Positions 37,012 through 46,439 of a stretch of 64,000 bases of DNA are shown here, piece after piece. The position numbers were made by a program, and so were the translations under genes. A model generated the notes under the pieces. It ran no database searches. It had not been told where the DNA came from and saw only the letters and a program-made list of their open reading frames with translations. Source of the stretch: Procambarus clarkii. Lineage: Eukaryota > Arthropoda > Malacostraca > Decapoda > Cambaridae. Position 1 is the stretch's first letter. Each line of letters begins with the position of its first letter. The DNA lies in assembly GCF_040958095.1 (NCBI RefSeq), contig NC_091172.1:29617070-29681069 (forward strand), read 5' to 3'.

Positions 37012-37019
37012 GATTTGGG

Positions 37020-37394
37020 ATGAGTGTGGTGGCGGTGATGATCTTGACCATGTTCTTATGTGTGGAAGATGCTGCCGGTATTAATTACCCTAGTTTTCCG
37101 GACTCTGACCATCCTATGCTACCCGTGACCCTAATGCCTCCGTTCTTCCTGGACTTCGAGCGTGCGTTGCTGCAATTCCAAGAGGTGCAAGATTTTTTGG
37201 CTATGCTTCCTAAAGATCCGGAGACATCTTTGAAGACTGCCAAAGATAAAATGTTATCTCGTAGACACAGATTTGATCCTAATAAATTAATAAACCTTAC
37301 AGCTGTACTCGAGCAAACTGGAAAGAAGCATCTTGATATTGAGGATTTGTTAAACGTACTTAAGGAGTCTATTAATGAAACCAAAGCTGGTTGA
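37020..37394 (+). CDS. Secreted-family gene A, small Cys-poor secreted protein
   Basis: Unknown function; first of three tandem paralogs. 124 aa. Residues 1-20 (MSVVAVMILTMFLCVEDAAG) look like a cleaved signal peptide. The mature ~104 aa has no cysteine and is predicted helical by eye. A Pro-rich lead (YPSFPDSDHPMLPVTLMPPF) is followed by DFERALLQFQEVQDFLAML, the family motif PKDPETSLKTAKDKM (about residues 64-78) and a leucine-rich C-terminal helix (LEQTGKKHLDIEDLLNVLKE). The start is fixed by the conserved acceptor 8 nt upstream and G at -3. The TGA at 37392 is followed by ATTAAA at 37438, giving a compact unit of about 620 bp from the promoter. Coding is one exon. The protein shares little identity with genes B and C despite the near-identical promoter. 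An immune effector, venom-like or reproductive secreted protein would fit, but nothing in the sequence decides between them. Confidence 0.7.
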   Translation: MSVVAVMILTMFLCVEDAAGINYPSFPDSDHPMLPVTLMPPFFLDFERALLQFQEVQDFLAMLPKDPETSLKTAKDKMLSRRHRFDPNKLINLTAVLEQTGKKHLDIEDLLNVLKESINETKAG

Positions 37395-37437
37395 ATGGTC
37401 TTGGATGGTTTTGTAAACGGATCGACTTTGATAGGCA

Positions 37438-37443
37438 ATTAAA
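37438..37443 (+). terminator. Poly(A) signal of gene A
   Basis: ATTAAA, 44 nt after the stop codon. Confidence 0.55.
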
Positions 37444-37779
37444 GCGTTACCTAATTATTCTTTCTTGCTTACCACTTCGTGCTAGAAGCTTTTGGTAATC
37501 TTTTGAGACTACAATCTCTGATTAGTTCCCTACTAGAAAGTAACTCTGCATACTGTTTAAATTGTTGGTAAATGCAAAAAAAAACCCAGCAAACCAACTT
37601 TCTATGGAAAGCTGGCAGATATACTTGTATTTTAAGACCAGACTCTAGTCTTTTGATTAATACTTGAGACTTGAACCAGTCACGCGTGGTTTATCTTAGT
37701 CCCAACAAGCTAAAACGTGAGCGTCACATTGCAGACTGTGGCTTAAGGATATCTAAATAGCAGATTGATTGAAGATTAA
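37444..37779. other. No gene seen
   Basis: Flank of gene A. No homology to the 3' flanks of B or C was seen. Confidence 0.4.
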
Positions 37780-37915
37780 GCCACCCAAAAGGTGGTACGG
37801 GCATGAATAGCCCGTAATTGGTGGCACTTGTGAGCCAGTACCAAGAGCCGATACTAGACCTGTGGAGGTGCGACTGCACCCTGCGTGACGGGAGATGTCT
37901 CCCATCCTCTAAACA
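37780..37915 (-). mobile_element. SINE-6, minus strand
   Basis: ccacccaaaaggtggtacgg, gggcatgaatagcccgtaat, gaggtgcgactgcaccctgc and gtgacgggagatgtctccc are the reverse complement of the copies at 47035-47180 and 47335-47480. Confidence 0.8.
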
Positions 37916-38635
37916 GCCGGACGCTTGGCTGTATATATAACCGTCGGGGTATTTGGGAAAAGTCTTGACCCGTATTCAAACTAAACCTGGCTCTAATTTA
38001 ACCTACCAAAAGATTACCACTCTTTAACTACTTAAGCGGTAATTTGCACAGGACTTGCCTGAATCTTGGCCTTTCCCAGTTTTTTTTTTTTTGTTTTTTT
38101 TTTTTTTTTTCTCTCTCAATGAGTGTAATGCACGCTCCACCATATAAGGTGTTGAATACAAACTTCTGACGTCAGATTAAGGTGCACAATCCTGCAGGAG
38201 ACCTACTGGCAACTTCGTAGGATGTAGTAAAATAAATTAAGATTAAAAAAACGCCTGGCATGTAGTGCAGTAGTCTGGTAAGGGGACGCTGCTAAAGCTG
38301 CAGCCTTAAAAGCAAACTATTTTTACCTAACAAAACATTGAGGCTGGTTGACAAAGGTTTTCCTAATCAAATTTGGGCCAAAGAATGTTGTAGACCAGAA
38401 TCTACGTTAATATTAGTTACCATAGGCTTTGCTTTACATCGCCTTAAGGGATATTAGACGGCAACAGTATGAATAATTGATCTTCAACGGAGCAAAATAT
38501 TATGCTGTTAAATACAGCAGAGCCGCAATTACCTGAAGATTATCGCTAGCCAAAATAGTCTACCATAACTTTTTAAGCTGCACTGCTCCAGCTTTACGTA
38601 CACACAAATTGTAGTTTGCTGAAAGTGTCGTTCGC
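37916..38635. other. No gene seen; poly(T) at 38080-38110
   Basis: A T-rich run and AT-rich sequence. No supported feature. Confidence 0.45.
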
Positions 38636-38760
38636 CTTATGCGTTTTTGTTCTCGTATTGGCATCCTTGGTTATATTTAGCGTCCTCTGATTATTCCGCA
38701 CATTTGGTGGTGCTACATAGCCTTCCCGGTTTGGTGCCTTCTTTTGATAATTACTTACTT
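38636..38760 (+). mobile_element. I-clade LINE 3' fragment
   Basis: gttctcgtattggcatcctt, gtcctctgattattccgcac and ttcccggtttggtgccttct match, in reverse complement, 51160-51250 at the end of the minus-strand LINE, and 46605-46690 on the plus strand. Confidence 0.7.
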
Positions 38761-39799
38761 TTTGATAACTAATTACTTGCTGAAAGTGTACTAAACATCA
38801 AGCCTAATATAGTGAAGAGGGTGTTTTGGCACATTATGTAAATTTCTCTTCCAGTACATCTTAATTGTTAGGCTCGTATCGGAGCCTTTACAATATTGTA
38901 ACTAGTCGCAAGCTGTTTCGAATGCGGCTGCGACCGTACCGATGAAATTGATCCTCGTCATAAAACTTCGTCCTGTCTTCCCCGGCCAACTATGCACACA
39001 TTGAAAAATAAATCGAGCCAGGCTGGACTGAGGTAATTAAGCTGCACAATGTACCCGTGCCAATGTTACTGCATCAAATATCCCATAACTATGACCTGCG
39101 TCCCGGTTATTAAAAACTACGTATATATTGTTAAAGTTAATAACATGTTTAAAAAAACTATGGGCATACACTTAATATTACTAGGATATATTAATCATAG
39201 ACTATAATAAAAACTCGAATCATTTAGTAATTCCCTAATAAAGTGCTGGTTCTTGCCAGTGTCTTTCGGACTAAATATTTTGTTAATTACTTCTCAGGTG
39301 CTTGTTTGCTTGTTTATTAGTTACATCGATCTTGGTCGTTCACAGGGTAATTCAGCTGGTGGTGGCAGATACAAGACTGCCAAAAAAGGGAAATAATACG
39401 AGTATCACTACTGTCTGCCTTCAGAAGTTAAGTTTATTATATATATACTGTATATAACTAGATTGGGTATCGGGTGGTGACCGGGTAGACTTCAAAGGGT
39501 TGTGCCATTTAATTATTGACAGCCCCGAGAATGCAAATTATAATATGCGTTTTGCATGTCAATATGAACAGATATTTCTATGGACTTCGTAATAAACCTT
39601 TTATCTCCCCTGGCATCATGTGAGCCCCTTTACCCATCTATTAACATCCCATTACACCCGTCAATCGCTCTGCAAAATTTGAGGCTAGCCGCAAACATTT
39701 GTCCTCCAACCTCAGACAGACACATTCGATTTCATACTGTTTATCTTAATAAATTATACTCGGTACATACGTAGATATAGATGGATCGTAAAGGTAATT
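38761..39799. other. No gene seen
   Basis: AT-rich. The 64-aa frame at 39580 has no motif. Confidence 0.4.
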
Positions 39800-39887
39800 C
39801 AAGTATGTTTATTGAGACAAGAAAAAATACATCTCAATGGGATAGAGTAGCTTAGGCTATTTCTACCCCCCCCCCCCCCCCCCCCCG
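39800..39887 (-). mobile_element. LINE 3' tail, minus strand, with C run
   Basis: aagtatgtttattgagacaa and catctcaatgggatagagta, then a run of about 20 C. It is the reverse complement of the tail at 44545-44622. Confidence 0.7.
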
Positions 39888-40343
39888 TTGATAAGCTATT
39901 TTGTCTACCCATATCCATATATCATTATGTACACTTACAAATCTAAAAGAGCCAACTGAAGAGGTCACAATGAAAGTTTGGAGAACAGGTCTGTCAATCG
40001 CCACACCTCACTCCAAAGATAACACTGTGTATTCTGTTATGATCAGGGATGGTCTTGGATGGTGAACCATGATAATGTTGTAAACAGGGAAAGTGAATAC
40101 ATTGAGTTTGGAAGCAGTTGAGCCTGCATTGCTGCTTGATGTTTAAGTGATAATTGCTAAGTAAGCTCGTGGCTAGTTTTAAGAGAAGATAATGTGTAAA
40201 TTAGTGAATTAATAAACAGCCAGAAGGTGCCGCCTCCTGTGCTTCGGCGGAGTGTGTTGTAGCAGCCCTCTGTGCCGCTGCCCCATGTGCTCTTCTGTGC
40301 TTCCGCCCTGTCCGTGGAGCAGCCCTCGGTGTTGCAGGATGTT
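39888..40343. other. No gene seen
   Basis: No feature recognised. Confidence 0.4.
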
Positions 40344-40351
40344 CCTGTCTT

Positions 40352-40672
40352 GCATAGGTGACATACTTAACATAATAGATACCCTTAAAAAGATTCATAG
40401 AAAACACCGACCTTACCTAACCTTGTTAGTATCTTAAGATAAGCATCTTATTGCTTCGTAATTACAATTATTACCTAACCTATAATAGGTATAAGTTAAG
40501 TAATAATTGTAATTACGAAGCAATAAGATGCTTATCTTAAGATACTAACAAGGTTAGGTAAGGTCGGTGTTTTCTATGAATCTTTTTAGGGGTATCTATT
40601 ATGTTTAGTATATCACCTATGCACGTAGTTAATAAGTCAATATTGACTTTACGAATTTGCGAGAACGAGTTG
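40352..40672. mobile_element. Palindromic MITE M2, second copy
   Basis: Same hairpin as 15433-15803 (centre near 40487; aagataagcatcttattgc on both sides). The right end keeps cgaatttgcgagaacgagtt, but the left end starts inside the element at gcataggtgac. An 8-bp direct repeat cctgtctt flanks it (40344-40351, 40673-40680), so the short form itself may have been the inserted unit. Confidence 0.82.
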
Positions 40673-40680
40673 CCTGTCTT

Positions 40681-41145
40681 CATGCGTCGACCCCGTCACG
40701 TATTAGCAGGAGGGCGGGGGGGGGGGCGCTTCGTAGGAGGAGTGGGCGCTTTGGGATGCGTATTGAGCCAAGTATCCTTGCCAATTGTTTCCTCAGAAAA
40801 TGTGAATTAGTGGACTCGTCGGCGGGTGAGGTGATTGTTCCTTGTTTTGCTTGATGTTTTATTTCTGTTTTTTTTTTGTGCTTCGGTGCCCTTTTTATGT
40901 TGTTTTTACCTTGTTTTGTCACGATTACATTCCTCCTTATCCTTGTTTTGTTATATGTGTTGATGTTCTGTATTGCTTGTTTTGGTCATGTGTCATGTTG
41001 GCACGCCCCGTCTGGGTGGTGCGGTGTTTCTTTGGTTATACACTGTATATGCAGGTAGTTCACATGTTTTCTTTGTTCTGTGTTTGTTTAGTTTGGTTTG
41101 ATGGGGCGATTCGGTGCTTTGGCTTTTATGTTATATTTATGTACT
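40681..41145. other. No gene seen
   Basis: T- and G-rich low-complexity sequence (40842-41110). The Cys/Phe-rich open frame is a composition effect. Confidence 0.5.
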
Positions 41146-41228
41146 TTTGTTATACCACAATAATGCTTTTGTTATACCACAATAATGCTTTTGTTATACC
41201 ACAATAATGCTTTTGTTATACCACAATA
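41146..41228. repeat. Four tandem copies of a 22-bp unit
   Basis: The unit is based on ttttgttataccacaataat. Confidence 0.92.
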
Positions 41229-41562
41229 AAACACCGGCTTGGTGTTGGACAGAAATGAGCTAGGTCCATTTATGACCAACAAATCCATCTTCGTGGACCT
41301 TTTGGACTAACAGGTCCAGGAAGATGAAGGACAGGCGCTACGTCCGGAACAAGTTCACTCGCAATCTTTTCTCAGATATGTGCAGTTGGATGTCCACAGT
41401 AATGGTGAAGATGTAGGTCTTCCAACTCTCGCGTTCAGCTGGACGATGACATGGCGGGGGTCACTGAACGTGACTTCCAGAAAAAAGAATAATAGACTCA
41501 GAGGAGTACCAGCTCAGAATGTGGTACGTTCACTCTCGGCTATAGTGTACAAGCTCACTATA
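41229..41562. other. No gene seen
   Basis: No feature recognised. Confidence 0.4.
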
Positions 41563-41765
41563 TCAACGTAACCAAAACACCTTATTTAATCTGATCTAAG
41601 CCTATGCCTAAACTCACTATATATAATAATATTTATTTCTATTTGAGGCAAATACGTGTATTATACCGTCTGAAAGGTTGGTGATATCAGTTGATAGTTC
41701 GGTGTTTAAGTCAAATACTGGCTTATTAAACTCGGCGTATGTCAGCTTGGGCTAGATGTCCTACC
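41563..41765. repeat. Duplicated upstream segment of gene B (paralogous to 49388-49590)
   Basis: Shared words in order: cgtaaccaaaacac, ctatgcctaaac, atttatatttgag-like, attataccgt/attatacca, gtcaaatact and attaaactc. Diverged but collinear. Both lie about 0.8-1.2 kb upstream of a family gene, so the duplication unit was larger than the gene. Confidence 0.65.
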
Positions 41766-41799
41766 TTTTTTCTGTAGACTAGATGGGGGTAACCAGCAC

Positions 41800-42055
41800 A
41801 GCCCGGGTCTCTCTCCCCCTCCCTTCTCTTATCTCCCCCTTCTTTCCTAATCTCCCTCCTCTCTCACCCCCTCTCCCCACTTTATCTTCCCTTCTCCCCC
41901 TGCTCCATCTTTCTCTGCGCTTTGCTCGACATCCCAACTCGCCCCTCTCCTTTAACATGTCCTCACTTCCCCTCTCCATCTATCTCTCGCTCTTTTCCTT
42001 GCCCTTTATTCAAACTTCCCACCACCCCTCTTCCCCCTCTCTCAGTAAATTTAAG
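41800..42055. repeat. CT-rich low-complexity tract
   Basis: Pyrimidine-rich, absent from the paralogous region upstream of gene C. Confidence 0.8.
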
Positions 42056-42576
42056 TTTACTAAGAACGAAAACTGACAAATACCTCTAAGAAAACACATC
42101 CTCTAATTTCAATCTTAACTTCATTAAAATCGCAGGGGGTCGCTATAGATACCAATATTTCATAATGTAGCATTGGGGCCAACCCCGACTGGCCATTTAC
42201 ACTCCCATACCCCATACGTGTCATCTTGGAAAGTTGGGTGAGCCTAGACCCAAGTATATACCCTCCGACAGACTCTTTTTCTTTGTTTGTTTAGATAAAG
42301 GTTACGTTATAAACTAGTACTTTGTTTTCATTGATGTTAAGGGTAAATGGCTTCAGAGTTCATACTTGGCCAGCTGTTGTGTACAAAACATGCAGACAAT
42401 GCGACGATGGAACATGCAAGCAAACACTGTTTACATTGAACTGAGTTCAAGTGCAAATTGATGAAAGCCCCCTTCATCACTTTCCTCAAGGGGCTCACGT
42501 ACAAATTGATGTGAGCCCCTTGAGTAACAAAAATTATAATTATATATTTATTTATTTAAATTTTAATTGTTAACTA

Positions 42577-42776
42577 TGTATTAATGGGAGGTGCAGCTAA
42601 CTCCATCTATCGGTCAGCTACGTATTCTGGCAATAAATGCGTCGCAGATTTATGATGTTATTGATTCCTGAGGCCACAAGTCTGTGAATATTTTGGTGTT
42701 GTTGGTTAGTTCGCGGGCGGGCGGCCCCAAGCTGCTCAGTTCTGGCCTGCACCTTGTACGGGTTGGACACCTCGCC
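42577..42776 (+). promoter_or_regulatory. Conserved upstream/promoter block of gene B
   Basis: Near-identical to the block of gene A. TCAGTT at 42736-42741 is a consensus Inr with A+1 at 42738. GGACA at 42765-42769 (+28 to +32) is a full match to the DPE consensus RGWYV. The block ends near cacctcgcctg. The putative alternative donor is TT|GTACGG. Confidence 0.7.
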
Positions 42777-42942
42777 TGTTGTTGGGTAGATTTACGCTTT
42801 GACATATAAAATGTTTCGTGAGTGATTGCACTTTAATGTTATTTTTATATGTTGTTTAAAATTTCGAAGTGTATTGAAATGTGGCGATAATGTGGAAGCT
42901 AAATCATTTATTGGGGTTTTAACTTTCTTCCTAGGTCTTGGA

Positions 42943-43371
42943 ATGAGTAGCCTGGTCGTCATACTGGTTGTGGTGAGTTTGGCGAAGGATGCAGACTCTG
43001 GATTTTTTTCGAAGATTGGCGAATTCTTCAGGTTCAATAAACAGGAAAGCGCAGAGAAGGCTCGCAAACGAGCTTTATTAGAAGAAAAGTTTCTTAACTC
43101 TTACGTGGTTGAAATGTGTGGGGCTTTCCTTTTAATCATGACTATCCAACGAGATCCGGATTTGGTGCTTGCCCATATAAAATACGAGGCTTATCAAATA
43201 AAGCCCAATTCTGTGCAAAAGTCACTCTACTTGAAAATGGCTGCTCTTTTACAAGAGCAGGGTATGCCTAGGGAAGCGGCGCAACCCGTGATTGCTTTTA
43301 CAACTTGTTATAATTACTGGTCAAACATTACGGACCCGATCTTCACGTTCGCGCACGATAAAAATCTGTAA
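42943..43371 (+). CDS. Secreted-family gene B, small secreted protein
   Basis: Unknown function; middle paralog. 142 aa from the ATG set by the conserved acceptor (ttcttcctag at 42925-42934, then 8 nt). An upstream in-frame ATG at 42826 lies in the presumed intron. Signal peptide about residues 1-20 (MSSLVVILVVVSLAKDADSG). Next comes a basic amphipathic stretch FFSKIGEFFRFNKQESAEKARKR, then a helix with VVEMCGAFLLIMTI, the family motif IQRDPDLVLAHIKYEAYQI (about 68-86), LYLKMAALLQEQGMPREAAQ, and a C-terminal YNYWSNITDPIFTF. Two cysteines in the mature chain (in EMCGA and TTCYN) could form a disulphide that A and C lack. AATAAA at 43399 is 28 nt past the stop. The cationic N-terminal stretch would suit a membrane-active peptide, but that is inference. 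Confidence 0.7.
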   Translation: MSSLVVILVVVSLAKDADSGFFSKIGEFFRFNKQESAEKARKRALLEEKFLNSYVVEMCGAFLLIMTIQRDPDLVLAHIKYEAYQIKPNSVQKSLYLKMAALLQEQGMPREAAQPVIAFTTCYNYWSNITDPIFTFAHDKNL

Positions 43372-43398
43372 AGAAATAAGCATCGCATTTTAATTGTT

Positions 43399-43404
43399 AA
43401 TAAA
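43399..43404 (+). terminator. Poly(A) signal of gene B
   Basis: AATAAA followed by a T-rich stretch. Confidence 0.7.
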
Positions 43405-43586
43405 CCTTGATTTTTATTTTGAAGTTTCTAATCTTTTATGTCCTAATCGGTAGATTTTAAGAATCTAAACTAGCAGGATTACAGGTAGTCAAATGTGGTA
43501 AAAATGCTTGCTTCTTTATTGACAGCAGAGGAGCGTTAGTCTTTAAGTAGCAGACGCCCAGTATATCAGAATATTGTGTTAGTGTA

Positions 43587-44035
43587 GAGAGAATGTCAAG
43601 AGACTAGAAAAAACTGGGTATAAAGTAAGATTCATGTGGATCCCTTCACATGTGGGAATACTGTTGAATGAGGTAGTTGATGACATAGGGAAGAGAGCCA
43701 CTGAAAAAACTCTTGTTGATGTTGTATGTCAGTTAACCTTGAAACAAATAAACAAGACTCGGGTGATTCAGGAGGGTGAAGAAATGATAAAGAGAATGGC
43801 AATGGTGGACAGTAGTAACACACTTAAGAATTATTCAATAATAAATACAAATTCGTCCTTCACTTATGGTAAAGGAAAGTCTACTTGGAAGGATTCAATT
43901 CACATGAGATTACGATTAAGATATAAATATATCTGGCAAGACGGTGTTGATGTCGGTGAAAAAGATAGTGTAAATTATGTAGTATGCCGCACGCCCACAC
44001 CTTAGAACATTGTGTTAGTGTCACCTTGTTGAAAA
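43587..44035 (+). mobile_element. LINE RNase H fragment
   Basis: FMWIPSHVGILLNEVVDDIG matches the RNase H signature (WIPSHVG.. NE.AD). It is followed by ~100 aa of post-RNase H sequence (WKDSIHMRLRLRYKYIWQDG). The catalytic region upstream is missing and the frame ends at 44005. It is related in type to the element at 25004 but not the same family. Confidence 0.75.
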
Positions 44036-44042
44036 ATATTTA

Positions 44043-44309
44043 GCAGTCTCCGTGGTGTAGTGGTAAGACACTCGCCTGGCGTTCCGCGAGCGCTGTCATG
44101 GGTTCGTATCCTGGCCGGGGAGGATTTACTGGGCGCAATTCCTTAACTGTAGCCTCTGTTTAACGCAACAGTAAAATGTGTACTTGGATGAAAAAACGAT
44201 TCTTCGCGGCAGGGGATCGTATTCCAGGGACCATAGGATTAAGGACTTGCCCGAAACGCTACGCGTACTAGTGGCTGTACAAGAATGTAACAACTCTTGT
44301 ATATATCTC

Positions 44310-44336
<27 letters not shown>
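44043..44336 (+). mobile_element. SINE-1 (tRNA-derived), full-length with poly(A)
   Basis: The tRNA-like head is gtctccgtggtgtagtggta (A box), a cgcctggcgttccgcg stem region and catgggttcgtatcctggc (B box). The body is ggatttactgggcgcaattc ... aggattaaggacttgcccga ... gtactagtggctgtacaaga. It ends in about 28 A. A complete copy like this defines the family for 3590-3839 and 44955-45450. Confidence 0.88.
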
Positions 44337-44341
<5 letters not shown>

Positions 44342-44544
44342 GAAATAAGGAAATAGTGTACCACATAAAATTGTTTGTGTGATAATGGTATAATAGACAG
44401 TATACTTAGGAGCTACAAGAATTTTGCCCCAAGAAGGTAACAATTATATGCTGTACTTTCTGTATGCAATGTTTAATGGGTTTCTTGTACTGTTGTCTTT
44501 GTACTCACTGAATTTGTGCGCCCCTTGAGGGACTTGAAGTAGAG

Positions 44545-44622
44545 GGGGGTAGAAATGGCCTAAGCTACTCTATCCCTTTGAGATGTATTTATTGCTTATC
44601 TCAATAAACATACTTTAACTTA
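44545..44622 (+). mobile_element. LINE 3' tail with AATAAA
   Basis: gtagaaatggcctaagctac, tctatccctttgagatgtat and ctcaataaacatacttt. Inverse of 39800-39866. Confidence 0.7.
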
Positions 44623-44954
44623 ACTTGAACTAGCAGATTTAAGTCGATCCCAATCTTGGCGCTAATGCTTCCTAGGAGAGGATAATCGTGGACCAGACAA
44701 AACTACCCTAACAGTAGCAATCTTGTGGTAGATGGCCCCAAACTGACAGGTCTATACAGCACCAAGGTAGTTTCCTGCTACAACTAAGACGTAGAATCGA
44801 ACGATTCCTGCGTAATGTAAGTGCGTTAGAATGTGTTCACGCAAAAACTACACTGGGCGATAGTCACGGCTTTGCTTCACGGGGTCTTCCGCTTGTTACC
44901 CACATGGTTAGTGTGGTACCGAACCTGTGTTCCCACAGTAATGTCTGATAAAAC

Positions 44955-45450
44955 TTTGTTCTTGCATTCTTGTGCAGCCACTATCACGCATGGCGTCTCT
45001 GGCAAATCCTGAATAGCATGGTTTCCCTACTTGTGACCCCACCCCCTCCCAAAAAAAAACCAGGTACTCATTTTACTGTAGACACACTACAGTTGAGGCT
45101 TGACGCCCAGTAAATCTTACCCAGCCATGAACATCAGAGGTCCACGGTTGTTCGTCCTACCAGCGAGCATCAGAAATATTACAGGAACAACCGTGGACAT
45201 CTTCAAGAGGAAACAATCTAGTTTCCTTCAAGGAGTGCCTGACCAACCGGGCTGTGGTGGGTATGTGGGCCTGCGGGCCGCTCAAAGCAACAGCCTTGTG
45301 GGCCAAACTGTCAAGTCTGGCCTCGGGCCGGGCTTGGGGAATAGAACTCCTAGAACCCTCATCAACCAGGTAAACCAGGATACGAACAGAGGACAAAGTG
45401 CTAGCGTAACGCCAGGCGAGTGTCTTGCCACTACACCACGGGAATACATG
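44955..45450 (-). mobile_element. SINE-1, minus strand, split by a LINE-derived segment
   Basis: 44955-45125 is the SINE-1 body and 45390-45450 its tRNA-like head (cgccaggcgagtgtcttgcc). Between them, 45128-45385 on the plus strand reads GPRLFVLPASIRNITGTTVD, FKRKQSSFLQGVPDQPGCGG and a 3' UTR-like tail, as in the C-terminus of CR1/L2-type ORF2. Either the LINE tail landed in the SINE or the two were already joined. Confidence 0.7.
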
Positions 45451-46159
45451 GTGTTAAATGCTACTTGACGGTTGCTCCGAAATGTCATTTGGTGGGTGTA
45501 ACGTTAGAGAAGTGTGTTTTATTGTTCACTTGAAGTTGTTGGGTGCTTCCATTTCAAGTTTTGTGGTCTGCCTAAAATATTGCGGTTGCGTGTTTACTCA
45601 TATCAAACAGGAGTATTGGATATTAACGTCAGGCAGGACCACTTACGTGATGAGGGAGGTGGGCTTTGTTAGATTGCTAACTAACCAACGTGTCTACCTT
45701 TTATATACCAGATATAAGGGGGCGATCTTCCTCTAGAAGGTAAAAATAGTTTCTTACCTGGGCGCCGTGCCTAGTACCCATACCATGGTAGAACTGTTAT
45801 GAACTACTTTAGTGAGGCCGTTTGAGATTCGTGGGAAAATTAACTGAAGCTCATGTTGATGTTCTGAAAATTATCCATTTATCTCCCACCCACTCCTTGC
45901 ATAACAGCCAACATTGTCGGTATGTATAATCGCCTAAGTATAGGTAATCCACTCCCTCCCCACTCTCTATAGTCTTCCCACATGATGGTGACTAATACGT
46001 AATTGTTTTTTTGTCACCTACAATTTCTTTAATAAATTAGTGTTTTAAGTTATTACGGTGCTTTCTCAGCCGCGAGGAAGGTTGTGCGATGCGGTTTACC
46101 ACCCATCAATTCTTGCCAGATTGGACTAAAACTATAGAAGTGGACTATTTTTACCTGAT
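45451..46159. other. No gene seen
   Basis: The 92-aa frame at 45458 has no motif or splice context. Confidence 0.4.
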
Positions 46160-46235
46160 TTGAACAAATCCACAAGGGCCGTGACGAGCATTCGAACCTG
46201 CGTCCAGGAGCATCCCAGACGCTGCCTTAATACCC
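46160..46235 (-). mobile_element. SINE-7 fragment
   Basis: gaacaaatccacaagggccg, then a B-box-like complement cattcgaacctgcgtccag and gacgctgccttaat. Confidence 0.7.
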
Positions 46236-46439
46236 CCTTTGACATTTACCTGATTTACTTGAGGGCCACTAACCCTATTGGCCTCAACGAGGACACGAAG
46301 CCGGCGGCTTGTCTAAAGTCCCACCATTTGCCTTTATCTTTTCAAGGTAGATTTTAAAATATGTTTTGGCATCTACGGCTTCGGCAATAACGCCTGTGGG
46401 TGAAAAAGCCTCGCCTATTACACACATCGATTGATTGAT

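Noticed and set aside
40842-41207. 121-aa Cys/Phe-rich hydrophobic frame resembling a membrane protein
   Set aside because: T- and G-rich low-complexity DNA, no signal or splice context, and a second frame is equally open.
44043-44120. Functional tRNA gene
   Set aside because: A and B boxes are present but the stems pair poorly and the sequence continues into a SINE body with poly(A).
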